A DNA stretch of 64,000 nt from Pseudomonas vanderleydeniana (GTDB lineage: Bacteria; Pseudomonadota; Gammaproteobacteria; Pseudomonadales; Pseudomonadaceae): NCBI RefSeq assembly GCF_014268755.2, contig NZ_CP077093.1, positions 6,694,501 through 6,758,500 of the forward strand, written 5' to 3'. Both the position numbers and the translations under genes were made by a program. Within the stretch, counting starts at the first letter, position 1. Every line of letters starts with the position of its first letter. The notes below the pieces were generated by a model. It worked only from the letters and a program-made list of their open reading frames with translations, had not been told where the DNA came from and did not search any database. This document shows positions 34,950-43,249 of the stretch, one piece after another.

Positions 34950-35176
34950 GCCATCGCCAGCAAGCCGACTCCCACAGGAACATGCATGACAGATGTGCAA
35001 TGCAAACCCTGGACTGCCCCGGGAAACCGGAGCCCCATCCAACCCTGTGGGAGCCGGCTTGCTGGCGATCGGCTCCCACAGGAACATGCATGGCAGATGT
35101 GCAATGTAAACCCTGGACTGCCCCGGGAAACCGGAGCCCCATCCCCCCCTGTGGGAGCCGGCTTGCTGGCGATCAG
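34950..35176. repeat. 104-bp tandem duplication with embedded REP-type stems
   Basis: Two near-identical units start at 34977 and 35081 (period 104). Each holds GGAACATGCATG.CAGATGTG, a CCCCGGGAAACCGGAG stretch and a GTGGGAGCCGGCTTGCTGG repeat. A partial inverted repeat copy lies at 34950-34976. Few bases differ, so the duplication is recent or kept similar by recombination. No gene is supported between 34938 and 35453; 35344-35396 shares blocks with the DNA upstream of gbdR. Confidence 0.85.
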
Positions 35177-35453
35177 CGAACACGCGTACCCACTGACAAA
35201 ACACAGGCAAAAAAAACCCCGATCAAGCCGTGACAGGATCGAGGTGAGAGAGTGTCTTCAGCAGTGGCGTCGAGAAGGTGACCAAACCGTCGACTGGCCT
35301 AGCTGGAGCCAGTTTGCCGATTCGTCCAGGCCCCGACTTTGCCGAAAACGACATGTTCATAGGCATCTATGACATCGCGACAATCTGTCCTTGCCGACAC
35401 TCCCACGGCCTACCAGAATCGAGACACGAACAGCCCTGAATAGGAAAAGCGCC

Positions 35454-35717
35454 ATGATGTACGCAGATCTGATTGACCAGGAAGACCTGTTGGGCCAACT
35501 CAAGTCCCTCGGCCTGCAGGTGCCCAGCGGCGCCACCGCCGAACAGGCGTGCGAGCATGCCGTACGCGGCCTGGATGACGCCCGTGCCTACGCGCTGCGC
35601 AAGATGGTCAAGGAAATGTACACCAGCAGCGCAACGATCCTGCCGGCCGTCCGCCAGGCGATCGACAAGCAACTGCTGCCAGCGCTGGCCGAGTACCAAC
35701 AGCAAAAACGCGCCTGA
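35454..35717 (+). CDS. small conserved hypothetical protein
   Basis: An 87-aa soluble, mostly helical protein (MMYADLIDQEDLLGQLKSLGL..) with no signal peptide or recognised motif. ATG 35454 is supported by AGGAAAA 6 nt upstream. It lies between the dioxygenase and the acetyltransferase, near the position of PA5381 in P. aeruginosa. I do not recognise a function. Confidence 0.6.
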   Translation: MMYADLIDQEDLLGQLKSLGLQVPSGATAEQACEHAVRGLDDARAYALRKMVKEMYTSSATILPAVRQAIDKQLLPALAEYQQQKRA

Positions 35718-35775
35718 GCCATCCTGTTCCTGCGATGATGGCCAGTCTCCACTTGACTGGCACAGGCAGGTTCTC

Positions 35776-36222
35776 ATGATCCGCATCATGCCCGGCTCAC
35801 TCGCCGGGCTCTCCGACTGGCTGCGATTACGCCAGCAGCTGTGGCCCGATTGCGCCACGGACGACCACCAGGGCGAAATCCGGCAGATACTCGCCGAACC
35901 CCGGCGTTACGGTTGCTGGCTGGCACGGGCGGCCGACGATGCCGTCATCGGGCTGGCCGAGGCTTCATTGCGGCACGACTACGTCAACGGTACCGAAAGC
36001 TCGCCCGTGGTATTTCTCGAAGGGATTTATGTCGCCCCGGATCATCGTCGTCGGGGCGTGGCCCAGCAACTGATCGAACACGTCGCCCAGTGGGGTAAAA
36101 CGCTCGACTGCCTGGAGCTGGCCTCGGACACCAGCCTGGACAACCTGGTCAGCCAGGCACTGCACCACGCGCTCGGCTTCGAGGAAACCGAGCGCGTGGT
36201 GTACTTCAGGAAGCGGCTCTAG
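35776..36222 (+). CDS. chromosomal aminoglycoside 6'-N-acetyltransferase-like GNAT protein
   Basis: A 148-aa GNAT enzyme. It carries the AAC(6')-I pattern: QLWPDC near the N-terminus, GLAEASLRHDYVNGTESSPVVFLEGIYVAP, the acetyl-CoA loop HRRRGVAQQL, LELASDTSLDNLVSQALHHALGFEETERVVYFRK at the end. The length is that of chromosomal AAC(6') enzymes. It probably acetylates an amine, possibly aminoglycosides. Resistance cannot be claimed without a test. Its stop and that of gbdR overlap in a shared CTAG (36219-36222), a tail-to-tail arrangement. Confidence 0.8.
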   Translation: MIRIMPGSLAGLSDWLRLRQQLWPDCATDDHQGEIRQILAEPRRYGCWLARAADDAVIGLAEASLRHDYVNGTESSPVVFLEGIYVAPDHRRRGVAQQLIEHVAQWGKTLDCLELASDTSLDNLVSQALHHALGFEETERVVYFRKRL

Positions 36223-37322
36223 AGGCGCACGCTGGCGAACGTGGACTCGTTGCGCGCCTGGCTCAGGGCCGACATCGGTCCGGACAAAGGTGCCAGGACC
36301 ATGGCCTGCGGGATCGGCATCATTGCCACCTGCTGGGCGGTATTGGAGCCAACGCGCTCGTCGCGCGGTGGAATGCCGAAGTACTCGCGGTAGCACTTGG
36401 AGAAGTGCGGCGTGGAAACGAAGCCGCAGACCGAGGCGACCTCGATGATCGACATCGGCGTCTGCTTGAGCAACTGCCGCGCACGGATCAGGCGCAGCTT
36501 GAGGTAGTAGCGCGATGGCGAACAGTGCAGGTATTTCTGGAACAGCCGCTCCAGCTGCCGGCGCGATACGGAGACGTAGACCGCCAGTTCGTCGAGGTCG
36601 ATCGGCTCTTCCAGGTTGGCCTCCATCAGCGCGACGATTTCCTGCAGCTTCGGCTGGTTGGTGCCGAGCATGTGCTTGAGCGGCACACGCTGGTGGTCCT
36701 GTTCGTTGCGGATGCGCTCGTAGACGAACATCTCGGAGATCGCCGCCGACAGCTCGCGACCGTGATCACGACTGATCAGGTGCAGCATCATGTCCAACGG
36801 TGCGGTGCCGCCGGAGCTGGTGAAGCGGTTGCGGTCGAGGGTGAACAACCGGGTGCTCATGGCCACCCGGGGGAAGGCTTCCTGCATCGCCGCCAGGCAT
36901 TCCCAGTGCACGCTGCAATCGAAGCCGTCGAGCAGGCCGGCACAGGCCAGTGCCCAGCTGCCGGTGCACACCGCGCCAAGGCGGCGGGACTGGCGGGCCT
37001 GGCCCTGCAACCAGGAGACGTGTTCGCGAGTGACGGTGCGCTGGATACCGATGCCACCGCAGACGATCACGGTGTCCATCGCCGGGGCTTTGTGCATGGC
37101 CGCATCAGGCGTGATCTGCAGACCGTCGCTGGCCCAGACCTGCCCGCCGTCGACGCTCAGGGTGGTCCAGCGATACAGCTCCCGACCGGACAACTGGTTG
37201 GCCATGCGCAGCGGTTCGACCGCGGAAGCCAGGGAAATGAGCGTGAAATTGTCCAGCAGCAGGAAGCCGATGGACTGAGGCGCACGGTTCTGAGGCTGGG
37301 CCCCGGAGTTGAACGACGTCAT
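36219..37322 (-). CDS. gbdR: glycine betaine/dimethylglycine-responsive activator GbdR
   Basis: A 367-aa AraC-family regulator, the length I recall for PA5380. The N-terminal GATase1-like ligand domain (~15-200) is followed by a double HTH (DELAVYVSVSRRQLERLFQKYL and SIIEVASVCGFVSTPHFSKCYREYFG), then a ~50-residue C-terminal tail. In P. aeruginosa it activates dgcAB, gbcAB, sdaB and cbcXWV when glycine betaine or dimethylglycine is present. ATG 37322 has GAGGAG 8 nt upstream. The cognate genes flank it on both sides. Confidence 0.93.
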   Translation of the reverse strand: MTSFNSGAQPQNRAPQSIGFLLLDNFTLISLASAVEPLRMANQLSGRELYRWTTLSVDGGQVWASDGLQITPDAAMHKAPAMDTVIVCGGIGIQRTVTREHVSWLQGQARQSRRLGAVCTGSWALACAGLLDGFDCSVHWECLAAMQEAFPRVAMSTRLFTLDRNRFTSSGGTAPLDMMLHLISRDHGRELSAAISEMFVYERIRNEQDHQRVPLKHMLGTNQPKLQEIVALMEANLEEPIDLDELAVYVSVSRRQLERLFQKYLHCSPSRYYLKLRLIRARQLLKQTPMSIIEVASVCGFVSTPHFSKCYREYFGIPPRDERVGSNTAQQVAMMPIPQAMVLAPLSGPMSALSQARNESTFASVRL

Positions 37323-38037
37323 CGCGATATCTCCTCACACAAAGCGGGTTATGGCCTCAGGCGGAGGCTCTTGTTTTATGGCTCTTGTTCCCTGTGGGAA
37401 AAGGCGCTTTGTCATGACAGAGCAATTGCCATGCCGAAACTTGAATGTGTATTCAATAACTCCTGAAAACGACATCGCGACCTGTCTGAATAGCCCTTGC
37501 CGGGAGTATGGGTTCTAGGCCGTGGAAACTGCCGCAGGCGGCCTGCCCAAGGGAGTTGAGCAGATCGGTAGCACTTGTGTTTCGGGCGAGAGGAGCGCTG
37601 CATGCGAGTGTCACCGCAGGCACGCGAAAAGGCACCAGGGACACGTTGCCGACAAGGCGGGCGGCAACGGCCCAGTTATCTGTTTGCGACGCGCCAAAAG
37701 GTGGCGCGAGAGCGGGTGGATGGGCGATTAGTGCACCGTTTTCAGTCTGTGGGGAGGCGACTGACGTATTCGCGGATAAATCCGGCTCCCACGGTTCTGC
37801 GGTGTCTGCCGTACTTTCTGAGAACCTGTTCTGCCACTTGTCAGCGATGGATCAAAGACAGCTGGCTCCCACAATGGGTGCGGCGAGCATAAATATTGTG
37901 GACGCCAAAAACCTGTGGGAGCACGCGGACTGGCGCCCCGGCTTATTCGCATTCGCGAGCAAGCCCGCCGCCACGGAATATCGAGCGGGTCCTTGTGGGA
38001 GCCGGATTCATCCGCGAACCGGCGCACCGCTAAAAGA
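37323..38037. other. gene-free region between gbdR and sdaB with scattered repeats
   Basis: No coding region is supported. Upstream of gbdR, 37465-37502 holds GAAAACGACATCGCGAC, CTGTC and CCTTGCCG, blocks also present at 35344-35396. Copies of the CCGGATTCATCCGCGAA repeat family lie at ~37768-37792 (inverted) and ~37994-38022, and a CGAGCAAGCCCGC fragment near 37958. The gbdR promoter should be in the first ~200 bp. Confidence 0.6.
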
Positions 38038-39414
38038 TCAGCACTCCACCGCGCTGACCGCCAACCCACCCCGCGAAGTCTCCTTATATTTGTCATGCAT
38101 GTCGGCCCCGGTATCACGCATGGTGCGAATCACCCGGTCGAGGGAAATGAAATGCTGGCCGTCACCGCGCAGGGCCATCTGCGCGGCGTTGATCGCCTTC
38201 ACCGCGGCAATCGCGTTGCGCTCGATGCATGGCACCTGGACGAGCCCGCCAACCGGGTCGCAGGTCAGTCCGAGGTTGTGCTCCAGGCCGATTTCCGCCG
38301 CGTTGCAGAGCTGCTCCGGAGTCGCCCCCAGAATCTCGGCCAGACCGGCTGCCGCCATCGCACAGGCCGAACCGACCTCACCCTGGCAGCCGACCTCGGC
38401 ACCGGAGATCGATGCATTCTTCTTGCACAGGATGCCGACCGACGCCGCGCCCAGGAAGAAGTCGACGACGTTGGCGTCGGTCACCGCCTCGCTGAACTTC
38501 ATGAAATAGTGCAGCACCGCCGGGATAATCCCCGCCGCGCCATTGGTCGGTGCCGTTACCATGCGCCCGCCGGCGGCGTTCTCTTCGTTGACGGCCAGGG
38601 CGAACAGGTTGACCCACTCCATCGCGCTCAGGGTCGAGCCGATCACGTTCGGCTTGTTCAGTTCCTGCAGGCTGCGGTGCAACTTCGCCGCGCGACGGCG
38701 TACGTTCAGCCCGCCTGGCAGGATGCCCTCATGCTGCAGGCCATGCTCCACGCAATCCTGCATCGCCCGCCAGAGCTTCATCAGCCCGGCACGGATCTCG
38801 TCCTCCGAACGCCAGACCCGCTCGTTGGCCATCATCAATTCAGCCACGCGCAGGTTGTGCTTGCGGCACAGCTCGAGCAGCTCGACCGCGCTGGAGAACT
38901 CATAAGGCAGCACCGTGCTGTCCATGTCCGCCACGCCGCTGGAAGCCTGCGCCTCATCGACGACAAATCCGCCGCCGACCGAATAATAGGTGTCACGGTG
39001 CAACTCGCCGTCATCGCCGAACACCACCAGGGTCATGGCGTTGGGGTGGAATGGCAGGTTCTCGTCGAGCAGCAGCATGTCCCGCGACCAGACAAAAGGC
39101 ACCGGCAGGCGGTTGTCGAGCAGCAGGGTGTCGGTTTCACGCAAGGTGGCGATGCGCAGGCCGATCTGCGACGGATCGATCGCGTCCGGCCACTCGCCCA
39201 TCAGCCCCATGATCACCGCGGTGTCGCTGCCATGACCGATACCGGTGGCCGACAGCGAACCATACAACTGCACCTCGACGCGCCGGACCTGTTCCAGCAG
39301 ACCGCGCTCGCGCAGCGCCTGCACGAAGAGCGCCGCCGCCCGCATGGGCCCCACGGTGTGCGAGCTGGAGGGGCCGATGCCGATCTTGAACAGGTCAAAC
39401 ACACTGATTGCCAT
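38038..39414 (-). CDS. sdaB: L-serine dehydratase (iron-sulfur type)
   Basis: A 458-aa single-chain L-serine ammonia-lyase. The N-terminal beta domain starts [23 protein letters not shown]. The alpha domain holds the 4Fe-4S Cys ligands ([21 protein letters not shown] and a later CIERN) and the [12 protein letters not shown] segment. It converts serine to pyruvate and ammonia, draining glycine-derived serine from choline and betaine catabolism. It corresponds to PA5379. ATG 39414 (AGAGGA upstream) is preferred over upstream in-frame codons because it gives the canonical N-terminus. Confidence 0.93.
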   Translation of the reverse strand: MAISVFDLFKIGIGPSSSHTVGPMRAAALFVQALRERGLLEQVRRVEVQLYGSLSATGIGHGSDTAVIMGLMGEWPDAIDPSQIGLRIATLRETDTLLLDNRLPVPFVWSRDMLLLDENLPFHPNAMTLVVFGDDGELHRDTYYSVGGGFVVDEAQASSGVADMDSTVLPYEFSSAVELLELCRKHNLRVAELMMANERVWRSEDEIRAGLMKLWRAMQDCVEHGLQHEGILPGGLNVRRRAAKLHRSLQELNKPNVIGSTLSAMEWVNLFALAVNEENAAGGRMVTAPTNGAAGIIPAVLHYFMKFSEAVTDANVVDFFLGAASVGILCKKNASISGAEVGCQGEVGSACAMAAAGLAEILGATPEQLCNAAEIGLEHNLGLTCDPVGGLVQVPCIERNAIAAVKAINAAQMALRGDGQHFISLDRVIRTMRDTGADMHDKYKETSRGGLAVSAVEC

Positions 39415-39657
39415 GACTGCGAAGTCCTCTGGATACGGGATCCGGGCGGCCAGGCGCCCGGTGGCGGGACTGCTACGCTGAAGTCGCAATCCGCCGGGAT
39501 GAAAACATCATCAGCCTTTTGAAATCGCCTTCGACGTCTCGCACCGACGCAATCTTGTCCAACAACGCCAGACGCCGCCGGGAGGCTTTTTTCGCGGTTT
39601 TTTTGCGTTCACGGGACGGAAAAAACGGACGAAAAGTCTGTAAGCGACCTCATCGAC

Positions 39658-39690
39658 ACTGGATGCGACCCCCCCTGTACTGGATACGAC
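39658..39690 (+). promoter_or_regulatory. candidate GbdR operator (21-bp-spaced direct repeat)
   Basis: ACTGGATGCGAC (39658-39669) and ACTGGATACGAC (39679-39690) differ at one base and start exactly 21 bp apart. The site lies in the 440-bp sdaB-cbcX divergent region, ~165 bp before cbcX and ~245 bp from sdaB. Both genes belong to the GbdR regulon in P. aeruginosa. The layout parallels the repeat upstream of caiX, but the sequence differs, as expected for a different AraC-family member. Confidence 0.65.
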
Positions 39691-39854
39691 GCACCCCGTA
39701 GGCGACATTTTCAGGCTGGTACATGATCAATCCCGACTCGATTGCAAGGCACCGGGGTAGAGCTGTCCTCGACGCCTCCAACCGCAACAGAACAATTAAG
39801 CGCAATCGTCCCTTTGGACACTGCCAAGAAAAAAACTGATAGGAGTCTACCCCG

Positions 39855-40802
39855 ATGAAAGGTTCCCCCTCGTTGTTGTTGGCCGCCATGCTGAGTCTCC
39901 CCCTGCTGGCCCAGGCCGCAGAGCCGGCACAATGCAGCACCGTGAACTTCTCGGATGTCGGCTGGACCGACATCACCGCCACCACCGCCACCACCAGCGT
40001 CGTCCTCGAAGCCCTCGGCTACAAGACCAAGACCACGATGATCTCCGTACCGGTGACCTACAAGTCCCTGGCCGACGGCAAGAACATGGACGTGTTCCTC
40101 GGCAACTGGATGCCGACCATGGAAAACGACATCAAGGCCTACCGCGACGCCGGTACCGTGGACACCGTGCGCACCAACCTCAAGGGCGCCAAGTACACCC
40201 TGGCCGTGCCCCAGGCGCTGTATGACAAGGGCCTGCACGACTTTGCCGACATCGCCAAGTTCAAGAAGGAGCTGGACGGCAAGATCTACGGCATCGAGCC
40301 GGGCAACGACGGCAACCGCCTGATCCAGAGCATGATCGACAAGAACGCCTTCGGCCTGAAGGACGCCGGCTTCAAGGTCGTCGAATCCAGCGAGGCCGGC
40401 ATGCTCTCGCAGGTCGATCGCGCACAGAAACGCGACACCGCCGTGGTCTTCCTCGGCTGGGCGCCGCACCCGATGAACAAGCGCTTCAAGATCCAGTACC
40501 TGACCGGCGGCGACGACTTCTTCGGCCCGGACTTCGGGGCTGCCACCGTGCTGACCAACACCCGCAAGGGCTATGTGCAGGAATGCAGCAACGTCGGCCA
40601 GTTGCTGAAGAACCTGGAATTCACCGTCGACATGGAAAGCTCGCTGATGGGCAACATCCTCGACGACAAGATGAAACCTGAAGCCGCAGCCAAGGCCTGG
40701 CTGCAAAAGAACCCACAGGTACTCGATACCTGGCTGGCTGGCGTGACCACCATTGACGGAAAACCCGGCCTGGAAGCCGTGAAAGCCAAGCTCGCGCAAT
40801 AA
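39855..40802 (+). CDS. cbcX: choline/betaine ABC transporter substrate-binding protein CbcX
   Basis: A 315-aa periplasmic protein. The signal peptide (~1-21, ending AQAAE) is followed by an OpuAC-type domain with DVGWTDITATTA, VFLGNWMPTMEND and VFLGWAPHPMNKRF, where the Trp residues form the quaternary-ammonium box. It is clearly paralogous to CaiX in this window, sharing the IYGIEPG and VESSEAGML segments. AGGAG lies upstream. It corresponds to PA5378 and heads cbcXWV. Confidence 0.92.
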   Translation: MKGSPSLLLAAMLSLPLLAQAAEPAQCSTVNFSDVGWTDITATTATTSVVLEALGYKTKTTMISVPVTYKSLADGKNMDVFLGNWMPTMENDIKAYRDAGTVDTVRTNLKGAKYTLAVPQALYDKGLHDFADIAKFKKELDGKIYGIEPGNDGNRLIQSMIDKNAFGLKDAGFKVVESSEAGMLSQVDRAQKRDTAVVFLGWAPHPMNKRFKIQYLTGGDDFFGPDFGAATVLTNTRKGYVQECSNVGQLLKNLEFTVDMESSLMGNILDDKMKPEAAAKAWLQKNPQVLDTWLAGVTTIDGKPGLEAVKAKLAQ

Positions 40803-40810
40803 CCGCCACC

Positions 40811-40834
40811 TCCGGGCGGGTCCGCCCGCCCGGA
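40811..40834 (+). other. 10-bp stem with UCCG tetraloop between cbcX and cbcW
   Basis: TCCGGGCGGG (40811-40820), loop TCCG and CCCGCCCGGA (40825-40834) form a perfect hairpin with a UNCG-type loop, 8 bp after the cbcX stop. There is no T-run, so it looks like an RNA-processing or 3'-end-protecting stem. Such stems often raise binding-protein levels over membrane components. Confidence 0.7.
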
Positions 40835-40871
40835 CCGGCATTTATTTCCCTGCATGTGGACGTTCGATACC

Positions 40872-41717
40872 ATGCTGACTGAACAGAAAATTCCCCTGGG
40901 CCAGTACATCGCTGCCTTCGTTGAATGGTTGACCAAACACGGTGCCAACTATTTCGATGCGATCGCTTCGACACTGGAAACGATGATCCACGGCGTGACG
41001 TTCGCGCTGGCCTGGTTCAATCCACTGGCACTGATCGCGCTGATCGCGCTGATCGCCCACCTGATCCAGCGCAAATGGGGCCTGACCGCCTTCGTCGTCG
41101 CGTCCTTCCTGCTGATCCTCAACCTGGGGTACTGGCAGGAAACCATGGAAACCCTCGCCCAGGTGATGTTCGCCACCCTGGTCTGCGTGGTTATCGGCGT
41201 GCCGCTGGGCATCGTCGCCGCACACAAACCGATGTTCTATACTTTGATGCGTCCGGTGCTCGACCTGATGCAGACGGTACCGACCTTCGTGTACCTGATC
41301 CCCACCCTGACCCTGTTCGGCCTGGGCGTGGTCCCCGGGCTGATTTCCACCGTGGTGTTCGCGATCGCCGCGCCGATCCGCCTCACCTACCTGGGCATCC
41401 AGGACGTACCGCAGGAACTGATGGACGCCGGCAAGGCCTTCGGCTGCTCGCGCCGCCAACTGCTCGCCCGTATCGAACTGCCCCATGCCATGCCGAGCAT
41501 CGCCGCCGGCATCACCCAGTGCATCATGCTGTCGTTGTCGATGGTGGTGATCGCCGCGCTCGTGGGCGCTGACGGCCTGGGCAAACCCGTGGTCAACGCA
41601 CTGAACACCGCTGATATCGCCCTGGGCTTCGAAGCCGGCCTGGCGATCGTATTGCTGGCAATCATGCTCGACCGTATCTGCAAACAACCCGACGCACAGG
41701 TCAAGGGGGACGCATGA
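40872..41717 (+). CDS. cbcW: choline/betaine ABC transporter permease CbcW
   Basis: A 281-aa inner membrane protein with about six helices and the ABC permease EAA loop (DAGKAFGCSRRQLLARIELPHAMPSIAAGI) near residues 190-220. It pairs with CbcV and accepts CbcX, CaiX and BetX binding proteins in P. aeruginosa (PA5377). ATG 40872 is chosen over in-frame ATG 40854 because it gives the usual N-terminus (MLTEQKIPLGQYI). Neither has a strong Shine-Dalgarno. Confidence 0.9.
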   Translation: MLTEQKIPLGQYIAAFVEWLTKHGANYFDAIASTLETMIHGVTFALAWFNPLALIALIALIAHLIQRKWGLTAFVVASFLLILNLGYWQETMETLAQVMFATLVCVVIGVPLGIVAAHKPMFYTLMRPVLDLMQTVPTFVYLIPTLTLFGLGVVPGLISTVVFAIAAPIRLTYLGIQDVPQELMDAGKAFGCSRRQLLARIELPHAMPSIAAGITQCIMLSLSMVVIAALVGADGLGKPVVNALNTADIALGFEAGLAIVLLAIMLDRICKQPDAQVKGDA

Positions 41718-42892
41718 GCATCATTCGCTTCGACAAGGTAGACGTTATCTTCTCCAAGAACCCGCGCGAAGCCCTGGCCTTGCTGGACAAGGGCCTCAAG
41801 CGCGAAGAGATCCTGAAGAAGACCGGCCAGATCGTCGGCGTCGAGAATGCCAGCCTGGAAATCGAGAAAGGCGAAATCTGCGTGCTGATGGGGCTCTCCG
41901 GCTCCGGCAAGTCCAGCCTGCTGCGCTGCATCAACGGCCTGAACACCGTCAGCCGCGGCCAGCTGTTCGTCGAGCATGAAGGCCGGCAGATCGATATCGC
42001 CTCCTGCACGCCCGCCGAACTGAAGATGATGCGCACCAAGCGCATCGCCATGGTGTTCCAGAAATTCGCCCTGATGCCCTGGCTGACGGTGCGCGAAAAC
42101 ATCAGCTTCGGCCTGGAGATGCAGGGTCGTCCGGAAAAGGAACGACGCAAGCTGGTGGACGAGAAGCTCGAACTGGTGGGCCTGGCGCAGTGGCGCAACA
42201 AGAAGCCCGACGAACTCTCCGGCGGCATGCAGCAGCGCGTCGGCCTGGCCCGCGCGCTGGCGATGGACGCCGACATCCTGCTGATGGACGAACCGTTCTC
42301 GGCACTCGACCCGCTGATCCGCCAGGGCCTGCAGGACGAGCTGCTGACCCTGCAGAACAAGCTGGCGAAAACCATCGTGTTCGTCAGCCACGACCTCGAC
42401 GAGGCCCTGAAGCTCGGCAGCCGCATCGCGATCATGAAGGACGGCCGGATCATCCAGTACAGCAAGCCCGAGGACATCGTGCTCAACCCGGCGGATGACT
42501 ATGTGCGGACCTTCGTCGCCCATACCAATCCGCTCAACGTCCTGTGCGGCCGCAGCCTGATGCGCAGCCTGGACAACTGCAAGCGCGTCAACGGTTCGGT
42601 GTGCATCGATCCGGGCGTCGACTCGTGGATCGACCTGGCAGAAGGCAACACGATCAAGGGCGCCCGCCAGAACGGCTCCAGCCTGAACCTGCAGAGCTGG
42701 GTCCAGGGCCAGGCGGTGGAAACCCTGGGGCGTACGCCGACCCTGGTGGACTCGAACATCGGCATGCGCGACGCCCTGCAGATCCGCTACCAGACCGGCA
42801 ACAAGCTGGTGCTGCACGACAACAACCGGGTGGTGGGGATTCTCGGCGACAGCGAGCTGTATCACGCGTTGCTCGGCAAGAACCTGGGCTAA
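41714..42892 (+). CDS. cbcV: choline/betaine ABC transporter ATPase CbcV
   Basis: A 392-aa ProV/OpuAA-type ATPase. Walker A is GLSGSGKSSLLRC (residues ~60-72), the signature LSGGMQQRVGLARAL, Walker B ILLMDEPFSALDP and the H-loop FVSHDLDEALKLG. The C-terminal ~110 residues carry a CBS-like or degenerate regulatory region. ATGA overlap with cbcW. It corresponds to PA5376. A perfect terminator-like inverted repeat starts right after the stop. Confidence 0.93.
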   Translation: MSIIRFDKVDVIFSKNPREALALLDKGLKREEILKKTGQIVGVENASLEIEKGEICVLMGLSGSGKSSLLRCINGLNTVSRGQLFVEHEGRQIDIASCTPAELKMMRTKRIAMVFQKFALMPWLTVRENISFGLEMQGRPEKERRKLVDEKLELVGLAQWRNKKPDELSGGMQQRVGLARALAMDADILLMDEPFSALDPLIRQGLQDELLTLQNKLAKTIVFVSHDLDEALKLGSRIAIMKDGRIIQYSKPEDIVLNPADDYVRTFVAHTNPLNVLCGRSLMRSLDNCKRVNGSVCIDPGVDSWIDLAEGNTIKGARQNGSSLNLQSWVQGQAVETLGRTPTLVDSNIGMRDALQIRYQTGNKLVLHDNNRVVGILGDSELYHALLGKNLG

Positions 42893-42941
42893 GCCAGAAA
42901 CAGGAACGCCGCGAGACTCTCGCGGCGTTCCTGTTTCTGGC
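42893..42941. terminator. long perfect inverted repeat after cbcXWV
   Basis: The arms 42893-42916 and 42918-42941 are exact 24-bp reverse complements, beginning one base after the cbcV stop codon and containing a CGCCGCGAGA core. A T-rich stretch (GTTCGTTTG) follows on the + strand, and TTTCTGGC-type bases flank the other side, so it could work in both directions. It ends the choline transport operon. Confidence 0.85.
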
Positions 42942-42991
42942 GTTCGTTTGTGGCGAGGGGTCCATCCAGTGGCGAGGTGTCCATCCACCCG

Positions 42992-43189
42992 GTGGCGAGG
43001 GGGCTTGCCCCCGCTGGGCCGCAGAGCGGCCCCAAAACCGGTAATCGCGCTATATCAGTCAGAACGCGGCAACCGATTTTACGGCTGCTTAGCACCCGAA
43101 CGGGGGCAAGCCCCCTCGCCACATGTCAGAACGCGGCAACCGATTTTGCGACTGCTTCGCAGCCGAACGGGGGCAAGCCCCCTCGCCAC
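42992..43189. repeat. REP array with a 67-bp tandem duplication
   Basis: One forward arm (42992-43013) and two inverted arms (43101-43122 and 43168-43189) of the GTGGCGAGGGGGCTTGCCC family. The two inverted arms belong to 67-bp tandem units that both begin GTCAGAACGCGGCAACCGAT (43058 and 43125). Degenerate GTGGCGAGG starts also lie at ~42951 and ~42970. Nothing else is seen between the terminator and betT. Confidence 0.85.
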
Positions 43190-43249
43190 ATGGAACCTTT
43201 CAGTCCTTGAGGAGGGCGAGGGCGGTGCAACGCGTACACCGCCCAAACC

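Noticed and set aside
37508..38509. A 333-codon frame spanning the gbdR-sdaB gap into sdaB.
   Set aside because: It consists of repeat sequence and the antisense of sdaB, with no family resemblance.
42992..43189. CRISPR-like array of regularly repeated sequence.
   Set aside because: The repeats are REP arms in both orientations within a 67-bp duplication. There are no unique spacers of constant length and no cas genes.
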